A stretch of 64,000 nt of DNA from Geomonas subterranea (GTDB lineage Bacteria; Desulfobacterota; Desulfuromonadia; Geobacterales; Geobacteraceae). Below the pieces are notes generated by a model. The model made no database searches, was not told the origin of the DNA, and saw only the letters and a list, made by a program, of their open reading frames with translations. The stretch is from the NCBI RefSeq assembly GCF_019063845.1, contig NZ_CP077683.1, positions 3,340,501 through 3,404,500 of the forward strand, written 5' to 3'. Positions 34,450 to 43,464 of the stretch are shown here, one piece after another. The stretch's first letter is position 1; every line of letters starts with the position of its first letter. Made by a program: the position numbers and the translations under genes.

Positions 34450-37400
34450 ATGAAGAGATTTGACCTCCTGCATACCCCGCTTGGCGGGCGCAACCTGATC
34501 GAGGCGAGTGCCGGCACCGGCAAGACCTTCACCATCGCCGGCGTCTACCTGCGCCTTGTGCTGGAGGAGGAGCTCGACGTGTCGCGCATCCTCGTGGTGA
34601 CCTTCACCGAGGCCGCCACCAAGGAGCTCAAGGAGCGCATCCGCAAGAAGCTCAAGGACGCCGAAACCGCCTTCGACACCGGCACCAGCGACGATTTCCT
34701 CATCGCGGGGCTCGTGGAGCGGACCGCCGACAAGGCCAAGGCGCGCCGCCTGCTGGCGAGCGCCGTGCGCGGCTTCGACGAGGCCGCCATCTTCACCATC
34801 CATGGCTTCTGCCAGAGGATGCTGCAGGACAACCCCTTCGAAAGCGGCTCGCTGTGCGATACCGAACTTCTGACCGACCAGGGGAAGATCCTCAAGGAGA
34901 TAGCCCAGGACTACTGGCGCATCAACTGCTACGGCGAGCCCGTTGACCGGATCGCCGCGGCCGACCATGCCAGGATCACGCCCGAGTCTCTGCTCAAGCT
35001 CGCCAAGAGGGTCTGCAGCGATCCTTACGCGCGCGTCATCCCCGATCCTCCCGCCGGCACGGAGGAGGTCGCAGACTGGCTCCTGGCGCTGCGGCGGAAC
35101 TTTTTCGACTACCTGCGCGCCGAGCTCCCCAAAAGAAAGCGGCTCAAGAACGTGCGCGGCTTCGACGATCTCCTGGGCGACCTGCACACCGCCCTGACCC
35201 GCCCCGGCTCTTCGCTGGCGCGGCTTATCAGGGAGCGCTTCCAGGCGGCCCTCATCGACGAGTTCCAGGACACCGACCCGGTCCAGTTCGCCATCTTCGA
35301 CGCCGTCTACCCGGTGGGGCACGAGGCCCCCTTCTTCCTGATCGGCGACCCGAAGCAGGCGATCTACAGCTTCCGCGGCGCCGACATCTTCGCCTACCTC
35401 GGGGCGGCCGAGGCGACCGAGCAGCGCCACACCCTCCTGCAGAACTTCCGTTCCGAGCCGGGGCTGATCAGGGCCGTGAACAAGCTCTTCACCTCGCGGG
35501 AACTCCCCTTCCTGCACGAAAAGATCGGCTTCAACGAGGTGGAGGCGGCTCCCAAGGAGCGGAGCATCCTTACCGAGGGTGGTGAACGGAAGGCACCGCT
35601 CACGTTCTGGGTCGCGCCGCGCAAGGAAGCGGGCAAGCCGATCAACAAGGGGGAGGCGTGGGAGCTCCTCCCGGAAACCGTGGCCTCCGAGATCGCCCGC
35701 ATCCTGCGCGACGGCGCGGCGGGAAAGCTCACCATCGAGGAGCTCCGGCAGGATGGGGAGGAGGAGCGCTGGGTGCCGCGGCCGGTCCGGCCGCGCGACG
35801 TGGCGGTACTGGTGCGGGCCAACCGGCAGGCGAGGCTGATGCAGCAGGCGCTTAGCCGCAGGGGTATCCCGAGCGTCCTTTGCAGTGCGGGAAACCTGTT
35901 CGAATCGGATGAGGCGGCGGAACTCCTGCGGCTCCTCTCGGCGGTAGCCCAGCCCGGGCACGAGGCGCTCTTACGCGGGGCGCTCGCAACAGAACTGGTA
36001 GGCGTTACCGGATCGGAACTGGCGCAACTGATCGACGACGAGGAGAAGTGGGAGGAGGTCCTGGAGGAATTCCGGGAGTACCACGACACCTGGAACTCCT
36101 CTTCCTGCATGGCCATGGCCCTGCAGTTCCTGGAGCGGCGCAAGGTGCGGCAGCGGCTCCTGGCCGGGCCGATGGGGGAGCGGCGCATCACCAACGTCCT
36201 GCACGCCATCGAGACCATCCACCAGGCCCAGGTGAAGGAGCGTCTGGGGATGGAAGGGGTGGTCGCCTGGCTCTCCTGCCGCGTCACCGAGGAGCCCAAG
36301 AAGGAGGAGTACGAAGTCCGCCTGGAGACCGACGAGGCGGCGGTCCAACTGGTGACCATCCACAAGAGCAAGGGGCTCGAGTACCCCATCGTCTTCCTCC
36401 CCTTCTGCTGGGCCGAGACTGGCGGCAAGGACGAAGGGGCGCTCTTCCATGACGACAACGGCAAGGTGGTGCTCGACATCGGCTCCGAGGAGATCGGACA
36501 GAGCAAGGCGCAAGCCGCGCAGGAGGCGCTTGCCGAGAGCCTGCGGCTCCTCTACGTCGCGCTCACCCGGGGCAAGCACCGCACCTACGTCATCTGGGGC
36601 GCCTTCAAGGACGCAGGCGAGAGCTCGCTGCACTACCTGCTGCACCCCGGCCAGGACGTGGTGAAGGGGCAGGTGACGCTCTCCGACGAGGATATCAGGG
36701 AGCGCCTGGCCGAGTTGTCCGCCGCTTCCGCCGGGGCCATGGAACAGCTGGATATGCCGGGAGCCGACCTCCTTGGCTTCCGCGCCGGCAACGACGAGGT
36801 GCCCGCACTGGCACCGCTTCGCTTTACCGGCACCATCGCCCGTGACTGGCGCGTGGCGAGCTTCACCTCCCTTTCCAGCCGCCAGCATCACACCGCCGAA
36901 CTCCCCGACCGCGACGAAACGACGCCGGTCGAGGAAAGCCCGGTGCGCGAGGTCGAACCGGCCGGCATCTTCGCCTTCCCCAAGGGGGCCAAGGCCGGCA
37001 TCTTCCTGCACAAGGTATTCGAGGAGCTCGACTTCACGCAGGCCGAACACTTTCTGGCACCGCTGATCGAGGACGAGTTGGACAAGCATGGCTTCGCCGC
37101 CGAATGGAGTGGCGCCGTGCGCGACATGGTGCTGAACGTGCTGCAGGCGCCGCTAGGAGAAAAGGGGATCAACCTTGCACAGGTGACCACAGAGCGGCGT
37201 TTGACCGAGCTGGAATTCTTCTTCCCGCTGGCCCACGTCACCTCCGATGGGCTCAAGGACGCCGTCACGCGCTTCATGGCCCAGCATGGCGCCGCGGCCG
37301 CGTTCCCGGTGGACATGGCGGAACTGTGCGGCCGTCTCTCTTTCTCGCCGGTACGGGGGATGCTGCTCGGCTTCATCGACCTGGTATTCGAGCAGGACGG

Positions 37401-37809
37401 GCGGTACTACATCGTGGATTGGAAGTCCAACCATCTCGGCAACACCCCCGGAGAGTACGGCCAGGCGGCCCTGAAAAGGGAGATGGAAGCCAGCTTCTAC
37501 CCGCTGCAGTACCTCCTCTACACCGTGGCGCTCGACAACTACCTGAGGCTGCGCATCGAGGATTACGATTACGACCGTCATTTCGGCGGTGTATTTTACC
37601 TCTTCCTGCGCGGCATCGACGGCACCGGCAACGGCGTCTTCGCCGACCGCCCCCCCAAGGAGTTCATAGCCGAGCTCGCCGGTGTGCTGCTGCCGGAAAC
37701 CGTGCGGGGGGCTGCTGAGGCGCTCCCCTCTCCCAAGGGGCGGGGGGGAGCCGGCAACAAGTCCAGGAAGGGTGCGGTCGAGGGGCAGTTGAGCCTGGAT
37801 CTGTACTGA
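34450..37809 (+). CDS. recB: Exodeoxyribonuclease V beta subunit
   Basis: RecB helicase-nuclease, 1119 residues. LIEASAGTGKTFTIAGVYLR is Walker A, LVVTFTEAATKELKERIR motif Ia, FTIHGFCQRML, LIDEFQDTDPVQFAIF motif II, IGDPKQAIYSFRGADI motif III, TIHKSKGLEYPIVFLP motif V and LLYVALTRGKHRTYV motif VI. The C-terminal nuclease has GFIDLVFEQDGRYYIVDWKS with the D-x-K signature. The ATG at 34450 follows GGGAGG; the upstream reading frame runs through repeat DNA and is not part of the gene. It acts with RecC and RecD on double-strand breaks. Confidence 0.97.
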   Translation: MKRFDLLHTPLGGRNLIEASAGTGKTFTIAGVYLRLVLEEELDVSRILVVTFTEAATKELKERIRKKLKDAETAFDTGTSDDFLIAGLVERTADKAKARRLLASAVRGFDEAAIFTIHGFCQRMLQDNPFESGSLCDTELLTDQGKILKEIAQDYWRINCYGEPVDRIAAADHARITPESLLKLAKRVCSDPYARVIPDPPAGTEEVADWLLALRRNFFDYLRAELPKRKRLKNVRGFDDLLGDLHTALTRPGSSLARLIRERFQAALIDEFQDTDPVQFAIFDAVYPVGHEAPFFLIGDPKQAIYSFRGADIFAYLGAAEATEQRHTLLQNFRSEPGLIRAVNKLFTSRELPFLHEKIGFNEVEAAPKERSILTEGGERKAPLTFWVAPRKEAGKPINKGEAWELLPETVASEIARILRDGAAGKLTIEELRQDGEEERWVPRPVRPRDVAVLVRANRQARLMQQALSRRGIPSVLCSAGNLFESDEAAELLRLLSAVAQPGHEALLRGALATELVGVTGSELAQLIDDEEKWEEVLEEFREYHDTWNSSSCMAMALQFLERRKVRQRLLAGPMGERRITNVLHAIETIHQAQVKERLGMEGVVAWLSCRVTEEPKKEEYEVRLETDEAAVQLVTIHKSKGLEYPIVFLPFCWAETGGKDEGALFHDDNGKVVLDIGSEEIGQSKAQAAQEALAESLRLLYVALTRGKHRTYVIWGAFKDAGESSLHYLLHPGQDVVKGQVTLSDEDIRERLAELSAASAGAMEQLDMPGADLLGFRAGNDEVPALAPLRFTGTIARDWRVASFTSLSSRQHHTAELPDRDETTPVEESPVREVEPAGIFAFPKGAKAGIFLHKVFEELDFTQAEHFLAPLIEDELDKHGFAAEWSGAVRDMVLNVLQAPLGEKGINLAQVTTERRLTELEFFFPLAHVTSDGLKDAVTRFMAQHGAAAAFPVDMAELCGRLSFSPVRGMLLGFIDLVFEQDGRYYIVDWKSNHLGNTPGEYGQAALKREMEASFYPLQYLLYTVALDNYLRLRIEDYDYDRHFGGVFYLFLRGIDGTGNGVFADRPPKEFIAELAGVLLPETVRGAAEALPSPKGRGGAGNKSRKGAVEGQLSLDLY

Positions 37810-37851
37810 CGCAAACAGGGATGAAGGGGATAAAAGGGATACGGTGGTGAC

Positions 37852-39648
37852 ATGGCTCCTGAAGGAGTTCAGCTCGACGACATAGACCGGCAGTTCGCCG
37901 CTTTCATCTGCCGCCTGGCGGGGAGCCGCGACCAGTACCTGGAAGCGGCCGCCGCGCTGTTAAGCCGCGGGGTGACCGGAGGCGACGTCTGCCTCGACCT
38001 GGAAACCGCACTCGAGGAAGGTCGCGCAGCGGGATATCGCCTCGAATCCGCCAACTCCTGGCGCGAGCGGCTGCAAGCCTCGCCGGTGGTAGGCGCCGCC
38101 GGGGAATTCAAGCCGCTCATACTGGACCACGCCGGCCGGCTCTACCTGCAGCGCTACTGGCGCTACGAGAACGAGTTGGCCGAGGCCATCCTGAAACGGG
38201 GAGAACCCGCGCCGTTCGACCGGGAACCGTTGCGACAGGGACTGGCACGCCTGTTTCCGCCCACGCCGGGAGAAACCGACTGGCAACGCCTCGCCGCCCT
38301 GGCCGCGGTCACCAGGCGTTTCTGCGTCATTTCCGGTGGCCCCGGCACGGGGAAGACCACGACGGTGGTCAAGGTGCTCTCTTTGCTGCTGGAACAGTCG
38401 GAAATCTCCGGAACCGGCAGCGCCCTCCGCATCGCGCTGGCGGCGCCGACGGGCAAGGCAGCGGCACGCCTGAAAGAATCGATATCCGGAGGCCTCGAAA
38501 AGGCCGATCCGAAGGTGCGCGGGCTGATTCCGGAGGAGGTTTTCACCCTGCACCGGCTGCTCGGCTACCTGAAGGGTTCCAGCGGCTTCCGCCACAACAG
38601 CGACAACCCGCTCCCCTACGACGTCGTCATCGTCGACGAGGCCTCGATGGTGTCCCTGCCGCTCATGGCGAAGCTCGTCTGTGCGCTGCGGCAGGATACC
38701 CGCCTGATCCTTTTGGGCGACCGGGACCAGCTTGCCTCCGTCGAAGCCGGGGCCATCCTTGGCGACATGTGCGACACCGGCGGGGTGCACGGTTTCTCTC
38801 CCGAATTCGCGGAGCTTTCAGCCGACGTGGCCGGTGACGCGGTCGACGTACAGCCTGGGATAGGTCCGCTGGGCGATGCGGTGGTGCTGCTGCGCAAGAG
38901 TTACCGCTTCTCGTCCTCCGGAGGCATCGGCAAGGTCGCCTCCCTGGTCAACTCGGGAGACGCCCACGGAGCCCTCTCCGCCTGCCTCGACCCGGCCCTC
39001 GCCGGGGTCTCGCTCGCCTCGCTCCCTCCCGCACCCGGCCTCGCGGAAGCCCTCGCCAGACGCATCACCGACGGCTACGGTGCATACCTGCGCACGCAGA
39101 CACCGGAAGAAGCCTTCGCCGAGTTCAGCCGGTTCCGCATCCTGTGCGCCATGCGCAGCGGCCCGTTCGGCGTCGAGGCGATCAACGTACTGGTGCGGCA
39201 GCGGCTGGCGCAGGCAGGTCTCATCGATCCGCATGGCCGTTGCTACGCCGGCGAACCGGTCATGATCACCAGGAACGACTACAACCTGGGCCTGTTCAAC
39301 GGCGACGTCGGCCTGATCCTCCCCGACGCCGGGAACGGCGGCGAACTGCGCGCGTTCTTCCCGACCGGTTCCGGCGGGATGAGGAAAGTGTTGCCGCTGA
39401 GGCTCCCCGAGTACGAGTGCGCCTTCGCCATGACCGTGCACAAGAGCCAGGGCTCCGAGTTCGACAAGGTGCTCCTGGTCCTCCCCGACCGCGACAACCC
39501 GGTGTTGACGCGGGAACTTATCTATACGGCAATAACCAGGGCGAAGAAATCAGTCGAGCTCCTTGCCGACCAACCCCTCTTTGTCACCGCAGTCGGCCGC
39601 CGCGTAACCAGAAGATCCGGTCTGCGCGAAAGACTGTGGGGAAACTGA
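37852..39648 (+). CDS. recD: Exodeoxyribonuclease V alpha subunit
   Basis: RecD 5'-3' helicase, 598 residues. VISGGPGTGKTTTVVKVLSL is Walker A, IALAAPTGKAAARLKESI motif Ia, TLHRLLGY, VVIVDEASMVSLPLMAKL motif II, LILLGDRDQLASVEAGAIL motif III, CAFAMTVHKSQGSEFDKVLL motif V and IYTAITRAKKSVEL motif VI. It completes a recC-recB-recD block on the plus strand with gaps of about 100 and 42 bp. Confidence 0.96.
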   Translation: MAPEGVQLDDIDRQFAAFICRLAGSRDQYLEAAAALLSRGVTGGDVCLDLETALEEGRAAGYRLESANSWRERLQASPVVGAAGEFKPLILDHAGRLYLQRYWRYENELAEAILKRGEPAPFDREPLRQGLARLFPPTPGETDWQRLAALAAVTRRFCVISGGPGTGKTTTVVKVLSLLLEQSEISGTGSALRIALAAPTGKAAARLKESISGGLEKADPKVRGLIPEEVFTLHRLLGYLKGSSGFRHNSDNPLPYDVVIVDEASMVSLPLMAKLVCALRQDTRLILLGDRDQLASVEAGAILGDMCDTGGVHGFSPEFAELSADVAGDAVDVQPGIGPLGDAVVLLRKSYRFSSSGGIGKVASLVNSGDAHGALSACLDPALAGVSLASLPPAPGLAEALARRITDGYGAYLRTQTPEEAFAEFSRFRILCAMRSGPFGVEAINVLVRQRLAQAGLIDPHGRCYAGEPVMITRNDYNLGLFNGDVGLILPDAGNGGELRAFFPTGSGGMRKVLPLRLPEYECAFAMTVHKSQGSEFDKVLLVLPDRDNPVLTRELIYTAITRAKKSVELLADQPLFVTAVGRRVTRRSGLRERLWGN

Positions 39649-39659
39649 ATAAAAGAGCC

Positions 39660-39683
39660 GTAGGGGCGAATAATCATTCGCCC
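39660..39683. repeat. Palindromic repeat family A, copy after recD
   Basis: GTAGGGGCGAATAATCATTCGCCC, twelve bases after the recD stop, with one mismatch in the palindrome centre relative to the others. Confidence 0.75.
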
Positions 39684-39726
39684 GCCCACCTCCTCGAACA
39701 GAGGAGAGAACCTACAAGGAGCAACC

Positions 39727-40524
39727 ATGAACATCACTGTTGATGATATAAATCTCGCCTACGACGACGTTGGCACCGGCCCCGCCGTTCTCCTCATCCA
39801 CGGCTTCCCCTTGAACCGCCAGATGTGGCAACCGCAACTAAAGCCCATTGCCGAGGCAGGCTACCGCGTCATCGCTCCCGACCTGCGCGGTTTCGGTGCC
39901 AGCGACGCCCCGGCAGGCGGCTACAGCATGGACCGCTTTGCCGACGATATCATCGCGCTGCTCGATTCCCTTAACATCGAGCAGGCTGTGGTCGGCGGCA
40001 TGTCCATGGGCGGCTACATCCTCATGAACCTCTTGGAGCGCTACCCGGACCGGGTCCGCGCAGCCTGCTTCATCGCGACCAGGAGTAACGCCGATGACGA
40101 GGCGGGACGTGAACGTAGAAAGGCCATGGCCGCGGAAGCGGAACGGCTGGGAGCGAACCCGGTCATCAAGATCTTCGCCGAACTCCTCTTCGCCGCGGAC
40201 ACTGCCCAGGAGAGGCCGGAACTGATCGCCCGCGTCACCTCGTGGATGCGTGAGACCAATCCGAAGGGGCTCGCCGGCGGCCTGCTCGCCATGAGCGTCC
40301 GGAAGGACTACACGCAGATGCTCCCCTCCTTCCGGCACCCCTCGCTGGTCATCGCCGGAGCCGAGGACCGCGCAGCGCCAGCCGAGACCGCCCGGACGCT
40401 CATAAAAGGACTCACCGGCTGCCAGAGCCGCGTCATCGAGAAGGCCGGCCACATGGTCAACATGGAGCAACCCGGGATTTTCAACGATTGCATGATCCAG
40501 TTCCTGAAGTCGCTGCCGGAGTAA
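39727..40524 (+). CDS. Alpha/beta hydrolase
   Basis: A 265-residue alpha/beta hydrolase of the 3-oxoadipate enol-lactonase/haloperoxidase type. VLLIHGFPLNRQMW is the oxyanion-hole region, VVGGMSMGGYILM the nucleophile elbow, VIAGAEDRAAP the acidic residue and KAGHMVNMEQP the His. AAGGAG precedes the ATG. There are no aromatic-degradation genes nearby, so the substrate is unknown. rmuC follows by two bases after the stop, implying co-transcription. Confidence 0.88.
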   Translation: MNITVDDINLAYDDVGTGPAVLLIHGFPLNRQMWQPQLKPIAEAGYRVIAPDLRGFGASDAPAGGYSMDRFADDIIALLDSLNIEQAVVGGMSMGGYILMNLLERYPDRVRAACFIATRSNADDEAGRERRKAMAAEAERLGANPVIKIFAELLFAADTAQERPELIARVTSWMRETNPKGLAGGLLAMSVRKDYTQMLPSFRHPSLVIAGAEDRAAPAETARTLIKGLTGCQSRVIEKAGHMVNMEQPGIFNDCMIQFLKSLPE

Positions 40525-40526
40525 CC

Positions 40527-41849
40527 ATGAGCGCCGACGCCCTGCAATTGATCACCCTGCTGCTTTTGGCCGCCACACTGGTGGTGGCGCTTTTGTGCTA
40601 CCTGAACCTGAAGCGACTTTCCTCGTCGGAGGCGCGCTTCGATCAGCTGGAAAAGGGAGTGGAGCGGCTGGAGCGGACCCTGCAGGACGAACTGCGCCGC
40701 AACCGCGAGGAGCTTGGGGGGAACCTGCGCAACTTCGGAGAAGCTGTGCAAAAGAGGATGGTGGATATCGCCTCGCTGCAGAAGGGCCAGATGGAAGGGT
40801 TCACCCAGCAGCTCGCCAACCTCACCGCCAGCAACGAGCAGCGCCTGGACAAGTTGCGCGAGACGGTGGAAGTGCGGCTCAAGTGGCTGCAGGAGGACAA
40901 CTCCAAGAAGCTCGAGCAGATGCGGGCCACGGTGGACGAGAAGCTGCACGAAACCCTAGAAAAGCGCCTGGGCGAGTCCTTCAAGCAGGTGAGCGGGCAG
41001 TTGGAGCAGGTCCACAAGGGGCTGGGCGAGATGCAGTCGCTGGCCTCGGGCGTGGGCGACCTGAAAAAGGTCCTCTCCAACATCAAGACCCGCGGCACGC
41101 TCGGGGAGGTGCAGTTGCACAACCTCCTGGAGCAGATCCTGACCCCGGACCAGTACGGCGCCAACGTGGCGACCAAGCCGGGGAGCGACGCCCGTGTCGA
41201 GTTCGCGGTGAAGCTCCCCGGGCGCGGCGACAAGCCGCTCTGGCTCCCCATCGATGCCAAGTTCCCGCAGGAGGACTTCCTGCGCCTGGTGGAAGCCCAG
41301 GAGCAGGGGAACCAGGCTGCCGTTCTCGAGGCCACCAGGCAGTTCGACAAGACGGTCCAGGGGATGGCCAAACTGATCTGCGACAAGTATCTCGCCCCTC
41401 CCGAGACCACCGACTTCGGCGTGATGTTCCTTGCCAACGAGGCGAGCTATGCGCAGGTATTGAGCCGCCCCGGACTTTTCGACACCATCCTGCGCGAGCA
41501 CAAGGTCATCGTCGCCGGTCCCACCACCATCGCCGCCCTGCTCTCCTCCCTGAGCCTCGGCTTCAGGACGCTCGCCATCGAAAAGCGCAGCAGCGACGTC
41601 TGGCGGCTTTTGGGCGCCATCAAGACCGAGTTCATGACCTTTGGCACCCTCTTGGAGAAAACGAGGAAGAAGCTCGACGAGGCTTCCTCCAGCATCGACA
41701 CCGCCGCGACCAGGACGCGCCGGATCCAGCGCAAGATGCAGGGGATCGAGGAGTTGCCCGAGCACGAGGCTAAGGGGCTTCTGGGTGTGGAACTCCCCGC
41801 CGGACCCGATATCGAACCGGGTGAGGTGGTGCTGATCGACGAGGCTTAG
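40527..41849 (+). CDS. rmuC: DNA recombination protein RmuC
   Basis: A 440-residue RmuC. An N-terminal transmembrane helix (LITLLLLAATLVVALLCYL) is followed by a long coiled coil to about residue 190, then the nuclease-like core from TRGTLGEVQLHNLLEQIL, with FAVKLPGRG, WLPIDAKFPQEDFLRL (D and K of a PD-(D/E)xK-like site) and VIVAGPTTIAALLSSL. RmuC limits inversions and rearrangements at inverted repeats. It lies two bases after the hydrolase stop and downstream of recBCD, a context suited to DNA-end metabolism. Confidence 0.95.
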   Translation: MSADALQLITLLLLAATLVVALLCYLNLKRLSSSEARFDQLEKGVERLERTLQDELRRNREELGGNLRNFGEAVQKRMVDIASLQKGQMEGFTQQLANLTASNEQRLDKLRETVEVRLKWLQEDNSKKLEQMRATVDEKLHETLEKRLGESFKQVSGQLEQVHKGLGEMQSLASGVGDLKKVLSNIKTRGTLGEVQLHNLLEQILTPDQYGANVATKPGSDARVEFAVKLPGRGDKPLWLPIDAKFPQEDFLRLVEAQEQGNQAAVLEATRQFDKTVQGMAKLICDKYLAPPETTDFGVMFLANEASYAQVLSRPGLFDTILREHKVIVAGPTTIAALLSSLSLGFRTLAIEKRSSDVWRLLGAIKTEFMTFGTLLEKTRKKLDEASSSIDTAATRTRRIQRKMQGIEELPEHEAKGLLGVELPAGPDIEPGEVVLIDEA

Positions 41850-41861
41850 TCTTCCCCCCCC

Positions 41862-41895
41862 TCCCTTGACGGGAGGGGGCCGGGGGGTGGGTGAA
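41862..41895. repeat. Palindromic repeat family B, copy 3
   Basis: A hairpin CCCTTGACGGG extended by a G-rich tail. All 34 bases from 41862 are identical to 60148-60181, 18 kb away. Confidence 0.75.
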
Positions 41896-41938
41896 GCCGC
41901 AACTCGCGTAAATGATGCCACCCTCCCTCGTTGTGCCC

Positions 41939-41989
41939 AAAAAAAACAGCCCGCCGGCAGGTGGTCCAAAGGACCGCTGCCGACGGGCT
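41939..41989 (-). terminator. Intrinsic terminator of the CHRD gene
   Basis: On the minus strand a 13-bp stem with one mismatch (41989-41977 with 41960-41948) plus an inner GGTCC/GGACC hairpin is followed by eight T (41946-41939). Confidence 0.85.
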
Positions 41990-42017
41990 TTATGATGCAG
42001 CCGGGATAACCGCTGCG

Positions 42018-42482
42018 TTATTTGATCTGTCCGCGGATCTCGCCGTCCGGATATTTGTCGGTGTGAACGTTCACGTAGGTGTCCCCGGACCTCATGAGTT
42101 TGACCAGTTCGTCGAATTTCCCTTTGTAGTCGCCCATCAGGTCATTGGCACCGACTTTACCCTCGGAGAGCACGCCCGAGAATTTCCCTTTCTTGCCACC
42201 GCTGAAGAGTCCGACGATCGGCGGGCCGTTCTCACCTTTTTTGCCGACATGGATATGTGCCGCGCTGGCATCAACGACGTTTTTGACGTAGAGCTTGTAG
42301 GTCAGCTCCTTGCCATCTTTAGTGAGCTTGAATTCAGCCTTGCCTGAAGATTTGGCGTCAGGCTTGCCGACTTCCTCTTTAGGGGTCAATTTCGTCTTGA
42401 AGCTGTGCTCAGCGGCATAGCCGGTTGAGACAGCAAAAAACGCGGCTACCAACACCAGCAGTAACAGCCTAACCTTTCTCAT
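42018..42482 (-). CDS. Exported CHRD domain protein
   Basis: A 154-residue exported protein. MRKVRLLLLVLVAAFFAVST then GYAAEH is a clear Sec signal peptide. The mature part is one CHRD domain, with SGKAEFKLTKDGKELTYKLY, ASAAHIHVGKKGENGP and TYVNVHTDKYPDGEIRGQI, the last being the characteristic N.HT..YP.GEIRGQ ending. Bacterial CHRD proteins are periplasmic or surface proteins of unknown function. AAAGGAGG precedes the ATG. It is monocistronic with its own terminator. Confidence 0.9.
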   Translation of the reverse strand: MRKVRLLLLVLVAAFFAVSTGYAAEHSFKTKLTPKEEVGKPDAKSSGKAEFKLTKDGKELTYKLYVKNVVDASAAHIHVGKKGENGPPIVGLFSGGKKGKFSGVLSEGKVGANDLMGDYKGKFDELVKLMRSGDTYVNVHTDKYPDGEIRGQIK

Positions 42483-42522
42483 CGCTTGCCTCCTTTACAG
42501 CCTTTGTACTCCACTAGTGCCG

Positions 42523-42557
42523 ATTGTATCTCTTATATTCAAAAAACTCTATACAAT
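42523..42557 (-). promoter_or_regulatory. Inverted repeat and possible promoter of the CHRD gene
   Basis: ATTGTAT (42523-42529) and ATACAAT (42551-42557) form a 7-bp inverted repeat. On the minus strand TATAAG lies between the arms as a possible -10, so the repeat may be an operator. Confidence 0.35.
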
Positions 42558-42599
42558 TAATTTGGCGGTTTCAGTGACGTGGTGCACATCGCCCCTCCA

Positions 42600-43007
42600 T
42601 CATGTGAATTCCGCGATGGCCTGCCCCGGCTGAACCGCTTCCCCGACGGAGACCAGGATCTTCTCGACCTTCCCTGACATGTGGGCGGTGATGTTGGTCT
42701 CCATCTTCATCGCCTCCAGGATCACGAGCAGGTCATTTACCTCGAGGTGCTGCCCCACCTGCGCCACCACCTTGAAGACAACGCCTGCTATCGGGCTGCG
42801 GCAGATCTTGTCCGATCCCGCTGACACGCCTCCCGGCGGCGCGCCGGTTACCGGCGTGGGAGCGGCCATCGGCATCCCGGCCATCGGCGCCGGTGCCGCC
42901 TGCACCGTCGTGGTCGGATAGGACTCGGCCAGCCGGACCTCTTCGCCCTCCTCGACTTCCACGTCCACCCGGTACTTCTTTCCGTCAATGGTCATGATCA
43001 GTTGCAC
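42600..43007 (-). CDS. Biotin carboxyl carrier subunit (transcarboxylase 1.3S type)
   Basis: A 135-residue biotinyl-domain protein. It opens with MTIDGKKYRVDVEVEEG, has an Ala/Pro/Met-rich flexible linker (residues about 35-60), and ends with a biotinyl domain whose LEAMKMETNI carries the biotinylated Lys. This matches the 1.3S subunit of Propionibacterium transcarboxylase. The start is GTG 43007, six bases after AAGGAG. It is the last gene of the operon with the 5S and 12S subunits. Confidence 0.9.
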   Translation of the reverse strand: MQLIMTIDGKKYRVDVEVEEGEEVRLAESYPTTTVQAAPAPMAGMPMAAPTPVTGAPPGGVSAGSDKICRSPIAGVVFKVVAQVGQHLEVNDLLVILEAMKMETNITAHMSGKVEKILVSVGEAVQPGQAIAEFT

Positions 43008-43029
43008 GGTGGTCTCCTTATCGTCTGCT

Positions 43030-43225
43030 GTTCGGTGCAAGCATCCGGTTGCCGCTCCCCCCACTGGAACGAGAGGCGGTGGGGTGCATCCCCTTCCGGG
43101 GGAGGGAATTGAGGCATCTCCCCCTGGGACGTGAGGCATCTCCGCTGCCCCTCAGGGGAGAGATGAGAGGTGTCTCCCCTCGCCCTATGGGAGAGGGGCG
43201 GGGGGTGAGGGCATCGCCTTGCCCA
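43030..43225. repeat. Repeat-rich gap inside the transcarboxylase operon (family B)
   Basis: Between the small-subunit gene and the biotin carrier are several short hairpins: CCCCTCAGGGG, a CCCTC/GAGGGG unit with CCCTCACCCCC-type arms, and two direct copies of GAGATGCCTCA on the minus strand. It codes for nothing evident. Confidence 0.55.
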
Positions 43226-43253
43226 TTCATCGCACCTTGCCCATGCAAAGAAC

Positions 43254-43454
43254 CTACGTATGTCTAATGTTGAGGTTATGCGAAGCCTGCAGCACCACGC
43301 GGCTCGACTGCCCCCACGCATTGACCTGCATCGGATCGACGAACCTCGCCTTCCGGATGCGGACGCTCCTGCCCAGGTAGGCCGCTACCGACGCCGACAT
43401 CACCATCAGCAGTTCGGGCGTTATCTCCTCGTGATCCCCTGCGCTCTCTTCCAC
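43254..43454 (-). CDS. Small subunit-like protein of the transcarboxylase operon (OadG-tail-like)
   Basis: A 66-residue protein. EEITPELLMVMSASVAAYLG, then RSVRIRKARFV and NAWGQSSRVVLQASHNL, resembles the soluble C-terminal segment of gamma/delta subunits of sodium-pump decarboxylases (pattern: PE..A.I.AAV..YLG, VR.IR, W...GR). Here there is no membrane helix. Start GTG 43454 has AAGGAGGAG upstream. It lies 10 bp after the 12S gene. It may help assembly of the biotin-dependent complex; this role is inferred. Confidence 0.65.
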   Translation of the reverse strand: MEESAGDHEEITPELLMVMSASVAAYLGRSVRIRKARFVDPMQVNAWGQSSRVVLQASHNLNIRHT

Positions 43455-43464
43455 GGTCTCCTCC

